A stretch of DNA of 64,000 bases from Ariolimax columbianus (lineage: Eukaryota; Mollusca; Gastropoda; Stylommatophora; Arionidae). The stretch covers positions 36,775,074-36,839,073 of the forward strand of contig JAVGWX010000007.1 of NCBI GenBank assembly GCA_036924085.1. Direction: 5' to 3'. Under the pieces are notes generated by a model, which had not been told where the DNA came from, did no database searches, and worked only from the letters and a program-made list of their open reading frames with translations. Of the stretch, positions 20,901-30,633 are shown in pieces (the first letter of the stretch is position 1; each line of letters starts with the position of its first letter). Both the position numbers and the translations under genes were made by a program.

Positions 20901-22262
20901 GTGCCTTTCAGCGTCAGGTTATGTAGAGGTTTCTTGACCAGGCCCTGGTATGTGCGTGTGCCTTTCAGCGTCAGGTTATGTAGAGATTTCTTGACCACGC
21001 AATGATATGTGCGTGTGCCTTTCAGCGTCAGGTTATGTAGAGGTTTCTTGACCAGGCCCTGGTATGTGCGTGTGCCTTTCAGCGTCAGGTTATGTAGAGA
21101 TTTCTTGACCAGGCCCTGGTATGTGCGTGTGCCTTTCAGCGTCAGGTTATGTAGAGGTTTCTTGACCAGGCCCTGGTATGTGCGTGTGCCTTTCAGCGTC
21201 AGGTTATGTAGAGATTTCTTGACCAGGCCCTGGTATGTGCGTGTGCCTTTCAGCGTCAGGTTATGTAGAGGTTTCTTGACCAGGCCCTGGTATGTGCGTG
21301 TGCCTTTCAGCGTCAGGTTATGTAGAGATTTCTTGACCAGGCCCTGGTAGGTGCGTGTGCCTTTCAGCGTCAGGTTATGTAGAGATTTCTTGATCAGGCC
21401 CTGGTATGTGCGTGTGCCTTTCAGCGTCAGGTTATGTAGAGGTTTCTTGATCAGACCCTGGTATATGCGTGTACCTTTCAGCGTCAGGTTATGTAGAGAT
21501 TTCTTGACCAGACCCTGGTGTGTGCGTGTGCCTTTCAGCGTCAGGTTATGTAGAGATTTCTTGACCAGGCCCTGGTAGGTGCGTGTGCCTTTCAGCGTCA
21601 GGTTATGTAGAGGTTTCTTGACCAGGCCCTGGTATGTGCGTGTGCCTTTCAGCGTCAGGTTATGTAGAGGTTTCTTGACCAGGCCCTGGTATGTGCGTGT
21701 GCCTTTCAGCGTCAGGTTATGTGGAGGTTTCTTGACCAGGCCCTGGTATGTGCGTGTGCCTTTCAGCGTCAGGTTATGTGGAGGTTTCTTGACCAGGCCC
21801 TGGTATGTGCGTGTGCCTTTCAGCGTCAGGTTATGTGGAGGTTTCTTGACCAGGCCCTGATATGTGCGTGTGCCTTTCAGCGTCAGGTTATGTAGAGATT
21901 TCTTGACCACGCAATGATATGTGCGTGTGCCTTTCAGCGTCAGGTTATGTAGAGATTTCTTGACCAGGCCCTGGTATGTGCGTGTGCCTTTCAGCGTCAG
22001 GTTATGTAGAGGTTTCTTGACCAGACCCTGGTATGTGCGTGTGCCTTTCAGCGTCTGGTTATGTAGAGGTTTCTTGACCAGGCCCTGGTAGGTGCGTGTG
22101 CCTTTCAGCGTCAGGTTATGTAGAGGTTTCTTGACCAGGCCCTGGTATGTGCGTGTGCCTTTCAGCGTCAGGTTATGTAGAGGTTTCTTGACCAGGCCCT
22201 GGTATGTGCGTGTGCCTTTCAGCGCCAGTTATGTAGAGATTTCTTAACCAGGTCCTGATATT
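17940..22262. repeat. 57-bp satellite array, about 76 units, with higher-order structure
   Basis: Unit: GTGCCTTTCAGCGTCAGG, then TTATGTAGAGGTTTCTTGAC, then CAGGCCCTGGTATGTGCGT. Variants (TAGAGA for TAGAGG, TGGAGG, CCACGCAATGATATG for CCAGGCCCTGGTATG, GATCAGACC, GGTAGGTGC) recur in fixed order, giving blocks of about 1.25-1.54 kb: 19472-20098 is closely matched by 21009-21578, offset 1537, and 18560 onward by 19814 onward, offset 1254. Single-base deletions near 20190 and 20430 interrupt the otherwise 57-bp rhythm. Since 57 is divisible by three, minus-strand frames of 523 and 502 codons remain open; they repeat a 19-residue unit (VKKPLHNLTLKGTRTYQGL) and are not in the LINE's reading frame. 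Confidence 0.95.
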
Positions 22263-23515
22263 TGCTTAGTACACGGCGAGCTTTACTGCTTCTTATTTCT
22301 GCTATCCGCCTTTTGCGTGAACGGTCTTTGGCTTTGTATCCATGCTATCTGTATATCATTGCTTTCTGAAGGATTATATCTATGTTTGACCTGGCCGAAC
22401 CATTTGGTTTGCTGTCTCTTGATGTCTAGCACTGGTGTTGTACGTACTTGTTTCCTAACATCTTCGTTCCTGATTCTTTCCATTATTGTTACTCCAAGCA
22501 TTCTGCGCAGGCATTTCATCTCTGTTGTTACAATGTTTCTTTTATCTTTGCTTGTCAATGTGCAATTCTGGCACTGACAGCACAATGTTGGTAGGAATAT
22601 TGTGTTGTATAGCTTTCTTTCTGTATCCATTGTTACATGCTTACATTGTAATGTCGGGGACATTTGCCCAATAATTTGACTTATTTTTATTACATCGGTG
22701 TCTGGTTTGTCATCTTCTGAGATTATGTTACCCAGGTCCGTGAAATTCTTCACCTGTTTTACTTGTTGATTTTGAATAAATATATTTGTTTTTGTTTCTT
22801 TTCTTGCAATCATCATAGCTTCGGTTTTTTAAAAGTTGATTTTTCATACCGTAATACATACAGGCTTTATTAAAATTGATGATATGTTCCTGTAGTTGGT
22901 TTTCTGATGTTGCTATTGGTGCTTGGTCATCAGCACAGAGTCCATTTAAGTGATCACTGAGGTTGTTTCCCTCACTAATCTTGGCTCTTTTACTTACATA
23001 TTGCGTCTATATATGTGATAAACAGTAAAGGAGATAGTACACAACCTTGCCGTACGCTGGTCCTGATATAACATTTTTCGGAATGGCCTGCGTTTGTTCT
23101 TATTGTACGTTGTCTATTTCCACAACGACTTTGACATATATTGGTCAAATGTTTATTTACTCCATAACGTTGTCATGTTGTCCACTGTTGGCATCTATTC
23201 ACTCGATCGAAAGCCTACTCTTGGTTCACGATAGCAACGTGTAGTGTCTCATCGTACTCTATTATTTTCTCCGCTAGTTGTCTGAGTGCGAAGATTGCAT
23301 CTGTATATCTCGGGTTTTTCCGAAATCCCATCTGAGCTTCGTTAAGTTTCGGTTCTATGCTTGGGCTTAGTCTTTTATCCAGTCTTTTACAGAATATCTC
23401 CAGTTTGGCTAAGCAATGATATTCCTCTATATTTTGTGCAGACCTTTTTGCTGCCCTTTTTTCCATTTAGGGAGTATTGTTGCACCTCTCCAGTCTTATG
23501 GTGTTTCTTGTTTAA
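22263..23515 (-). pseudogene. LINE-S reverse transcriptase (RT to C-terminus), broken
   Basis: Minus-strand reading from 23515: KTGEVQQYSLNGKKGSKK, IEPKLNEAQMGFRKN, LAEKIIEYDETLHVAIV then AFDRVNR (motif A, Asp present), ADDQAPIATSENQLQEHI (motif C region, at about 22900-22950), VKNFTDLGNIISEDDK, TERKLYNTIFLPTLCCQC, MKCLRRMLGVTIMERIRNED and AKDRSRKRR-like residues near 22300. A stop follows motif A and there are several shifts, so only parts read open (22283-22816 is the longest). No endonuclease or RNase H seen. Clade not assignable by eye. The protein's C-terminus runs directly into the satellite. Confidence 0.75.
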
Positions 23516-23529
23516 TCCAAACGTAGATA

Positions 23530-23745
23530 ACTCAATGTTAGCACATCTTTTAAAAGACTTGGGGTTGTAAATATTCTGAAGTTAGCACAGCTTCTAAAAG
23601 ACAGTTAAGTGTGTAAATATACTGAAGTTAACACAGCTTTTAACAGACAGTTAAGTATGTAAATGTACTGAATTTAACACAGCTTCTAAAGAACATTTAA
23701 ATGTGTTAAAATGTCAAATTTCAACACATATTTTAAATTACATTT
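23530..23745. repeat. About 51-bp tandem array (GTTAACACAGCTTCTAAAAG)
   Basis: Four or five degenerate units each holding TTAACACAGCTT, AAAAGACA and GTGTAAATATACTGAA. It merges with the TA block and the 34-bp array to the right, which share the words AAAAGACA, TGTGTAAATA and CTGAA. Confidence 0.75.
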
Positions 23746-23754
23746 CAGTGTATG

Positions 23755-23832
<78 letters not shown>

Positions 23833-23884
23833 CATATATACATATATATATATACATTATATATATATTTATATATATATATAT

Positions 23885-23926
<42 letters not shown>

Positions 23927-23960
23927 AATGGTAACATCTTTCAAAATACATTTATTAAGT

Positions 23961-24022
<62 letters not shown>
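23755..24022. repeat. (TA)n blocks with embedded spacer
   Basis: Three TA-rich runs separated by short CACACA/TACATA interruptions and by a 50-bp spacer (23926-23963) carrying GAATGGTAACATCTTT, which is repeated at 24023-24040. Frames here are artefacts. Likely to be unstable and prone to cruciform extrusion. Confidence 0.9.
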
Positions 24023-24024
<2 letters not shown>

Positions 24025-24040
24025 AATGGTAACATCTTTT

Positions 24041-24325
24041 AAAAGACATTTCAGTGTGTAAATACCTGAAATGATCAAAACATTTCAGTGTGTAAATACC
24101 TGAAATGATCAAAACATTTCAGTGTGTAAATACCGGAAATGATCAAAACATTTCAGTGTATAAATACCTGAAATGATCAAAACATTTCAGTGTGTAAATA
24201 CCTGAAATGATCAAAACATTTCAGTGTGTAAATACCTGAAATGATCAAAACATTTCAGTGTGTAAATACCTGAAATGATCAAAATATTTCAGTGTGTAAA
24301 TACCTGAAATGATCAAAACATTTTA
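24041..24325. repeat. 34-bp minisatellite (CATTTCAGTGTGTAAATACC)
   Basis: Eight units of 34 bp, each ending TGAAATGATCAAAA. Very homogeneous. Confidence 0.95.
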
Positions 24326-24330
24326 GCATC

Positions 24331-25285
24331 AGAGTACAACTAACTTAGGCAACTATTTGCTAACAGACGATGTGTTTGCTTTCAATTTCTTTGTTTCAAT
24401 TTAATGAACACGGTATTCAAAAGACGTTGAAGCTTTCAGAAATAAGGCACTTTCAGAAATATGGCAGTTTGCAACAACAAACAAAAGACTCTTGTCTGCA
24501 TTCTATTGTTTAAAAAAAATGAATATTTAATTGGTAAAGCATTGAAAAACACAACTTCGCGAATCGGAACTTTAAAAACAACAAAAAATAGAACGGATCA
24601 AGCTTCGTTTCTGTAGGCTTTTCAGCAATAACAGACATAAGGAACCGTTTCTTTGTTCATGCAGAGTAAGATTTCTTTTTTACAAATTCATTAACACACT
24701 AATTAGAAAACATTTCAGTTTCAGGATTTTAGAAAAACCGCGACCACAAACAAACGCAACCGTTTGTAAACTTGTGGATCTCTTCCCCCCCCCCCCCCCC
24801 CCCCCCCCGGTAATTTTCCTAATCGCTAGCATGACAAAATTGCTTCACTGGAACGTCAAATATGGAACGCCAAGTATGAGAGGTCCTACAACTCAACATT
24901 ATTGTCCCTTTACTCTGAATTTCCCCCGGTTTATTTAGCCAAGAAATTTGCCCCAAAAATTGCACCTTTGCTTGAGGAGTGTGGCTGCCCGACCAGGTTA
25001 GGAGAATGTCTCCAGGCATAGGATGCTAGTTAAGTTTTACGTGTGCCGTTATCGTGTGACTTGGTAATTGCCTGCTTCTGTTTTACAAGGTCGACGACTG
25101 CGGTTAAGAGATGCTCGGACACTGACAAAAGACCGTATGTGAAAACGCAGGTAGAACGTAGAGATAGTCGGGCTAATAAATAAACAAGAGAGAAAGTGAA
25201 TGCACGAACGTAATGGACGATGCCAGGTGGAAGACCACGAACAATATGGAAATAAACGGCATATTTACGACGGTGTCACTAACAG
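24331..25285. other. Gene-free stretch with a C homopolymer
   Basis: AT-rich sequence without a convincing frame. A run of over 20 C residues lies at 24786-24808. No element signature. Confidence 0.5.
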
Positions 25286-25289
25286 AGTT

Positions 25290-26190
25290 ACGTTCTCCTT
25301 TCTTTGCACGCTCTTTCTCTCTTTATTTTTCTCTTTCCCTCTCTATTTCATTCTCTTTTTAACCCTCTCTATTTCCTTATCTTTCTCTACTTTTATCCAT
25401 TTCTTTCTCGTTCTTTCTCGCTTTCTCTCTATTTCATTCCCTCTTTCTATTTCTCCTTCTATGTCGTTCTCTTTCTCACTTTATTCCTCACTCTTTATTT
25501 CTCTATATCTTCCTATTTCCAACTCTTCCTCTATTTCTTTCTCTTTCATTGTCTCAAATTCTTTCTATTTCCATTTCTTTCTTTCTATTTCTTAATCTGT
25601 CTCTCTCTATATTTATTTGTTTCTATTTCACTCTATTTTTATTTCTCATTTTCTCTCTCTCTCTCTTTCTATCGCTTTTCCTCTCTCTCTCTCTTTCTTT
25701 CTTTTATCTATGTTTTAGTTTTTCTCTGTAAATGTCTTCCTCTTTCTCTCTATTTCTTTCTCTTTCTATTTCTTTCTCTTTCTTCTTTCTCTCTCTTTCT
25801 CTTTATTTCTTTCTCTCCACCTCTCCATTTCTCTCTCTCTTCCTCTTTTCTTTCCTTCTCTCTATTAATTTCTTCTTCTCACTTTCTTTCACTATTTCTC
25901 TCCTTTTTTCTCTCTCTTTAATCATTTATTTCTTCTTTCTTTCAATTTATTTATCGTTCTATCTATTTCCTTTTCTCTCAGTTTCTTTCTTTCTCCCTCT
26001 CCATTTCTTTTTCATTATATATCTTTCTCTCTCTTTATATTTCTTCTTCTTTCCTTCTCTATATTAATTTATTTTCCTCTCTCTTTTCGTTTTTTCACTA
26101 TTTATTTATCGTTCTCTCTCTCTTCTTTTTCTCCTTCTCTCTATTTCCTGTTCTCTCTCTCTCGCTATCTCTTTTTATCTTTATTCTCTC

Positions 26191-26248
<58 letters not shown>
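25290..26248. repeat. Polypyrimidine tract of about 960 bp ending in (CT)n
   Basis: Nearly pure C/T with scattered A, dominated by TTTCTCTTTC words, ending in CTGT and CT repeats (26190-26248). Plus-strand frames rich in Phe, Ser and Leu (up to 205 codons) are artefacts of composition. Confidence 0.9.
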
Positions 26249-26282
26249 AGGCTCAAAAAGAAAAAAAAAGTCTAAGCAATAA

Positions 26283-26735
26283 TTCAAACACCAAGACTGA
26301 TACACACTCACGATGGATGACTGTGGTCTCAATCGTTTGTCAAACACCAAGACTGATACACATTCACGATGGATGACTGTGGTCTCAATTGTTTGTCAAA
26401 CACCAAGACTGATACACACTCACGATGGATGACTGTGGTCTCAATCGTTTGTCAAACACCAAGACTGATACACATTCACGATGGATGACTGTGGTCTCAA
26501 TTGTTTGTCAAACACCAAGACTGATACACACTCAATATGGATGACTGTGGTCTCAATCGTTTGTCAAACACCAAGACTGATACACATTCACGATGGATGT
26601 CTGTGGTCTCAATTGTTTGTCAAACACCAAGACTGATACACATTCACGATGGATGTCTGTGGTCTCAATCGTTTGTCAAACACCAAGACTGATACACATT
26701 CACGATGGATGTCTGTGGTCTCAATCGTTTGTCCT
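26283..26735. repeat. 56-bp minisatellite (CAAACACCAAGACTGATACA)
   Basis: Eight units of 56 bp continuing CACTCACGATGGATGACTG then TGGTCTCAATCGTTTGT. Units alternate CACTCA/AATCG with CATTCA/AATTG, a two-unit higher-order pattern in the left part. Confidence 0.95.
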
Positions 26736-26814
26736 CATCTCAGCATCACAAGATCGTTCATGTGGAAAATGTATTATTTATCCCTGGCGAGCCACGGGGT
26801 GAATAACACGCTGT

Positions 26815-26940
26815 CAATAAACAGCTGGTGCCATAGAGATGTGACAATCAACAGCTGGTGCCACAGAGATGTGACAATCAACAGCTGGTGCTATAGAGAT
26901 GTGACAATCAACAGCTGGTGCTTTAGAGATGTGACAATCG
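26815..26940. repeat. 30-bp minisatellite (AATCAACAGCTGGTGCCATA)
   Basis: Four units of 30 bp with GAGATGTGAC endings. Confidence 0.9.
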
Positions 26941-27244
26941 TTTCTTCGTCTTCTTTTTCTCTTCTTGATAACCATGTATTTACTCTTCTTTTTCGTGAAT
27001 CATAATTAGGGACACAATTAAGTTCTCTAAGATTACATCTTAACCAAAATTGCTACTCCACACTCGACAGGTTTCTGGCTTGCGTTCATAGCGAGGTCAA
27101 CCACCCCATGAGCTGTAGAGTATTTTATCCTGGATAAGGTTTAGCATAAGAGAAAGTCAAAAGAGGTTCAAAGTGTAGATGCTCCTCCAACACGAAATTG
27201 AAAGGCAACCAAAAAAAAAAATAAACTATTTCAAATTGTTGTTG

Positions 27245-27275
<31 letters not shown>
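26941..27275. other. No recognisable gene; A- and G-homopolymers at right end
   Basis: No element recognised until the T and G runs at 27245-27275 that precede the SINE. Confidence 0.4.
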
Positions 27276-27487
27276 CGGCGTGGGCTAGTGGTTAAGTGAC
27301 ACGACTCACAGCCAAAGGTTGTTACCCCGGGGAAGCAAACCCTTAGAAAATGCAGGAGAAAACAGACCCTTACATTCAATTTATGCTGAAGTCAGATGCA
27401 CTGGGCCGACAGGCGCAAAATAAAAACCACAGTGCAATGCATACCACCTTGGGGAATAGATAAATAAGGCCAACGCCAAAACAAAAA
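27276..27487 (+). mobile_element. Family-A SINE with internal deletion of the B box
   Basis: Starts GGCGGCGTGGGCTAGTGG (A box kept), but the segment corresponding to the anticodon arm through the B box (GGTTCGATCCC in the 11777 copy) is missing, so the sequence jumps from CACAGCCAAAGG to TTACCCCGGGGAAGC. The rest (AGTCAGATGCACTGGGCCGA, AACCACAGTGCAATGC) and an A-rich tail are intact. Confidence 0.85.
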
Positions 27488-27494
27488 AAATGTT

Positions 27495-27605
27495 TTTGGA
27501 TGCCTGTGAGGCAGTGTGGTCTACGGGTGAAACGTCCGTTTCACAATCCCAACGCACCAGGTTCGAATACCGCAGTGTACAGTTTGGCAGCCACTGGTGT
27601 GTTTT
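27495..27605 (+). mobile_element. tRNA-derived SINE head, family D
   Basis: A tRNA-like stretch with AGTGTGGTCTACGGGTGA (A-box position) and a B box GGTTCGAATAC at about 27561. The head differs from families A, B and C. Its 3' limit is unclear and a GT-rich run follows. Confidence 0.6.
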
Positions 27606-27769
27606 GTTTTTTGTTGTTGTTTTTGTTTTGGTTGGTGTGCTTTAGCTCCTCCACGTCAGGCCATGAACCTACTGAACCGATCATCCGTCAAAAAACCTAT
27701 ATCAGCTAAATAGGTTCACAGTTGTAAGAAGCGACTTTCTGCAAAGGACGTGCTACATACGTCGCTTCT

Positions 27770-28010
27770 CTTTTCTTGAAGTCCGGCATCAGGTTCAGGT
27801 TGATCTGTGTTACTGAATACTAGGATTTCATATACTAGACTCCTGCTGAGGTCGGATGTGTCGGACACAAAGGTGCAAATATTGCAGTCAAGCTGTAAAC
27901 TACGAAAGATCGCATTCCGTTCTCCGGACAACATCCTGCTACTTGCAAAGCCCTTTTCGAGGGATTGGTAGCGGAGTTTAGGAGCGAATGAAAAAGTAGA
28001 AGATATACCA
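27770..28010 (+). mobile_element. E2 SINE-like element (copy 2)
   Basis: Contains the core TGAGGTCGGATGTGTCGGAC, CAGTCAAGCTGTAAACTACG, CCGTTCTCCGGACAACATCC and TGCAAAGCCCTTTTCGAGGG, ending AGGAGCGAATGAAAAAGTAG. The head is divergent from the 39939 copy. Confidence 0.75.
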
Positions 28011-28074
28011 GACAAAAGGACGACAACAGCTGATTTATCGAGATAAACTGACATGAGTGAGCCCAGGGGAGGGG

Positions 28075-28430
28075 GGGGAGGCGGAGGCTACGAAGAAGCC
28101 GAGGTGAGGGTCTTTGCCAGTATGTTTTGCCTGGCCCTGACTAACATGTCTGATCAGTATATTTTGCCTGGCCCTGACTAACATGTCTGATCAGTATATT
28201 TTGCCCTGCCGAAGATGGATGTGTCAGACCGAAAGCTGCAAATATCGCAGACAACTAGCGACACAACGCATTCCATTCTCCGGACTACATTCTGCTACTA
28301 GCAAATTATTTTTCAGGGCTTGGTAGTAGGAAATTGAGAACGAATGCAGAAGAAGAAGAAGAAAAAGAACAAGAAGAAGAAGAAAAAGAAGCATATTTTT
28401 CCTGACCAGACGTTAAGCTTCCTCCCCAAG
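28075..28430 (+). mobile_element. E1 repeat (copy 4) interrupted by an E2 element
   Basis: The E1 3' part (GGAGGCTACGAAGAAGCCGA, two VNTR units) is cut at about 28208, and its end (CCTGACCAGACGTTA) resumes at about 28404. Between lies an E2 element (28209-28395) with core, CCATTCTCCGGACTACATTC and a GAA tail. Flanks ATATTTTGCCCTG and ATATTTTTCCTG may be a decayed target duplication. Confidence 0.7.
28209..28395 (+). mobile_element. E2 SINE-like element (copy 3), GAA-tailed, nested
   Basis: 5'-truncated E2: starts CCGAAGATGGATGTGTCAGA and ends TTGAGAACGAATGCAG followed by GAA triplets (28348-28392). The junction AATGCAGAAGAAG resembles the end of the I-like LINE, TACGCAGAAGAAG at 8126 onward. 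Confidence 0.75.
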
Positions 28431-28849
28431 ATGTCGCGGAATTGACTATATGTTTATTTTGGGGACGTGATGTGGCTTTTCATATGGATTAATTAGTTCG
28501 TTCGACTTGTGGTGTTTTGTTGCTTTGACTGTACTGACGAAGCTATCAGCTATTTCGGTTACCCTGTGTCATATTTCCACGGCTCAGTGCACTCGCCTGA
28601 ATATGGCGAGAATGACGTGTTGTTGTTGACGCATGCTGATCGTGGTGTGACTAGGAAATATTCACACATGCAACGCTGGGCTCAAACATCGATTGTCGGG
28701 AGATGGGTGGGCCCCGTCGGTTAGAAGCATACCCAAGACATACCACTCACACACTGAGCAAATAGTAGTGAGATATGATGCCCTTATGGCCTCTTAGTGT
28801 GGTAGGAAACAGGAGACGAGGCGAAAAGAGATTCAAGAGTTAAAGCCTG
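28431..28849. other. No recognisable gene
   Basis: A 71-codon frame at 28509-28724 has no recognisable domain. Nothing else visible. Confidence 0.4.
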
Positions 28850-29030
28850 AAAACGCAAGTAGATCTGGCTACATGTCAAGGGAACGGCCGCGGTGCAGGT
28901 GGATAGATGACATTAGAGTGATTGTGCAGCAACACGGGCTCACATTGGCCGACGCAACGCACTTGGCGCAGGACAGACGACATAAGCTCACCACGATGCT
29001 AACCGTGCACAAGTGAAAAGAAAACTAACT
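28850..29030 (+). pseudogene. LINE C-terminal fragment with AACTA tail
   Basis: Reads GRWIDDIRVIVQQHGLTLAD and then ATHLAQDRRHKL, the C-terminus of a LINE RT protein; same family as 10095-10405, and in better condition. Ends GAAAACTAACTA. Confidence 0.7.
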
Positions 29031-29109
29031 ACCAAAGCTTGAGTATCAAAAGTATTTTGTATGACCAGCTCTCTGTGTCCAAGAGTCAGGTTCCAATAGA
29101 CAGTATTAA

Positions 29110-29510
29110 CATCTTTTTGTCTGGATCATTACTAGGAAGCGGCGGCAGTAGAAACGCTTCTGATACCTCTTGAAGGCTTTAACATTGACGTCACTCATGG
29201 GAGCTGCTTGCACTAAACTGTACCACTTGGCACACTAGTATCACCGAAGGTGCTCATATCACAGAGAATAAAGCCAGAGCAGATGCTCAACGAAAGCGTG
29301 CTGCCCGAAAAAACAAAAATATACCTAAATACGACTCCACAGCTGACTCCCCCACATATGTGCCCCGGATGTGGCTGGGCGGGCCTTTCCAGGATTGGCC
29401 TTTACAGTCATAAGAGAACACATTTAGCAGCAAAACTCTGAAGAGTTAGCAGTCTACGCTTGCGATCTGCAACTATTACTACTATTAACTATTATTAACA
29501 AAAACAGACA
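29110..29510 (+). pseudogene. RTE/BovB-like LINE C-terminus and 3' UTR
   Basis: Degraded FNIDVTHGSC, then a good zinc-like terminus CPGCGWAGLSRIGLYSHKR, the Cys2-His2-like ending common in this LINE group. The 3' UTR has CTACGCTTGCGATCTGCAAC, matching the copies at 5870 and 11640, then ATTATT repeats. Confidence 0.72.
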
Positions 29511-29820
29511 TCGATGTCGCGGAATTGAAATGTATATTAGCTTGCTGACATTCTCAAGGTCATGCTGAATGTACTACACAGACCAATTCATAATCCTAAT
29601 ACAGTCGTACTGGGCTCAGAATGCAAACCCCGCCGGCAAAATGAATCGGTTTGTTGATCGCACACTCAATACATGGCTAGTGTGTTCATGCATGCTACAT
29701 ACTAATGGTTCAGGTGGGCTGATTGATCGCACAATATTAACACTGCTACACTCGACGTCCAAATGCTCAAGTGATATGCATGACTGCTACAGGTTATTCA
29801 TAATTATTCTAGCGAACTAT

Positions 29821-30233
29821 AGATCTCACACAAGTATTAGATCTCACAGAAGTATTAGATCTCACACAAGTATTAGATCTCACAGAAGTATTAGATCTCA
29901 CAGACGTATTAGATCTCACACAAGTATTAGATCTCACAGAAGTATTAGATCTCACAAAAGTATTAGATCTCACAGAAGTATTAAATCTCACACAAGTATT
30001 AGATCTCACACAAGTATTAGATCTCACACAAGTATTAGATCTCACAAGTATTAGATCTCACAGAAGTATTAGATCTCACAGAAGTATTAGATCTCACACA
30101 AGTATTAGATCTCACAGAAGTATTAGATCTCACAGAACTATTAGATCTCACAGAAGTATTAGATTTCACAGAAGTATTAGATTTCACAGAAGTATTAGAT
30201 CTCACAGAAGTATTAGATCTCACAGAAGTATTC
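29821..30233. repeat. 18-bp minisatellite (AGATCTCACAGAAGTATT)
   Basis: About 23 units of 18 bp; CACAGA and CACACA variants alternate irregularly. Each unit carries a BglII-type AGATCT. Because 18 is divisible by three, frames stay open on both strands (161 codons plus, 78-79 codons minus); these are artefacts. Confidence 0.95.
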
Positions 30234-30235
30234 AT

Positions 30236-30624
30236 CCCTTTAACCATGGCCTTACGCGCCTCACACGCAAACAAGTGTCACTTATCATGCATGCGCGACT
30301 CCCTTCAAACATATGAGATCTACAACTAAGTTCCATGTAAACTAGAGCAACTGGACTCGTAAGTAACTTTCTGAACTAGTTGGCAGGAGTCTTACCGATG
30401 AAACTTTGGTTTGGGTCGAAGATACAGCCAAGTGTATGCGTTGACATGCTTTTTGTAGGCCTGGAAGGGCTATTGCTAAAACTAGCAGGCTACGTAATAA
30501 GGCGGCAAATGTTCAACTGGATCAAAGATGACCTCCCCTCACAGGGGAACTGAGATGCTTGTCCAGTCAGGCAGACCAGACTGACCAGGTCGTCGTGCCA
30601 GGGTCAGGCAGACCAGACTGACCA
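30236..30624. other. No gene; short duplication at right end
   Basis: Nothing recognised except a 37-bp direct duplication containing CAGACTGACCAGGTCGTCGT at 30569-30633. Confidence 0.45.
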
Positions 30625-30633
30625 GGTCGTCGT

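Larger units (their letters stand above)
17895..23515 (-). mobile_element. Minus-strand LINE (family S) with its 3' end expanded into a 57-bp satellite
   Basis: One LINE read right to left: RT from about 23515, C-terminus to about 22263, then the satellite, then the genuine 3' terminus at 17939-17895 (plus-strand TTCTTTCTTTTCGCTTGTCC). Two other copies show what the un-expanded 3' end looks like: 41319-41395 (+) and 39065-39130 (-). In both, the stretch corresponding to one satellite unit occurs once and is followed by the same terminal sequence (CTTCTTTCTTTTCACTTATC at 39072-39091). The satellite is therefore an insertion-free expansion of this LINE's own 3' end. Confidence 0.85.

Noticed and set aside
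17890..21910. Repeat proteins of 502-523 residues encoded by the 57-bp array
   Set aside because: The unit is a multiple of three and happens to be stop-free on that frame; the sequence derives from a LINE 3' end read in another frame. Kept only as a low-interest question of transcription.
24041..24325. CRISPR-like array (34-bp repeats)
   Set aside because: No spacers; simple tandem array.
25304..25921. 205-codon Phe/Ser/Leu-rich membrane protein
   Set aside because: Composition artefact of a polypyrimidine tract; other frames give the same kind of peptide.
29821..30233. CRISPR-like array of short direct repeats
   Set aside because: Units are contiguous 18-mers without unique spacers, in eukaryotic DNA.
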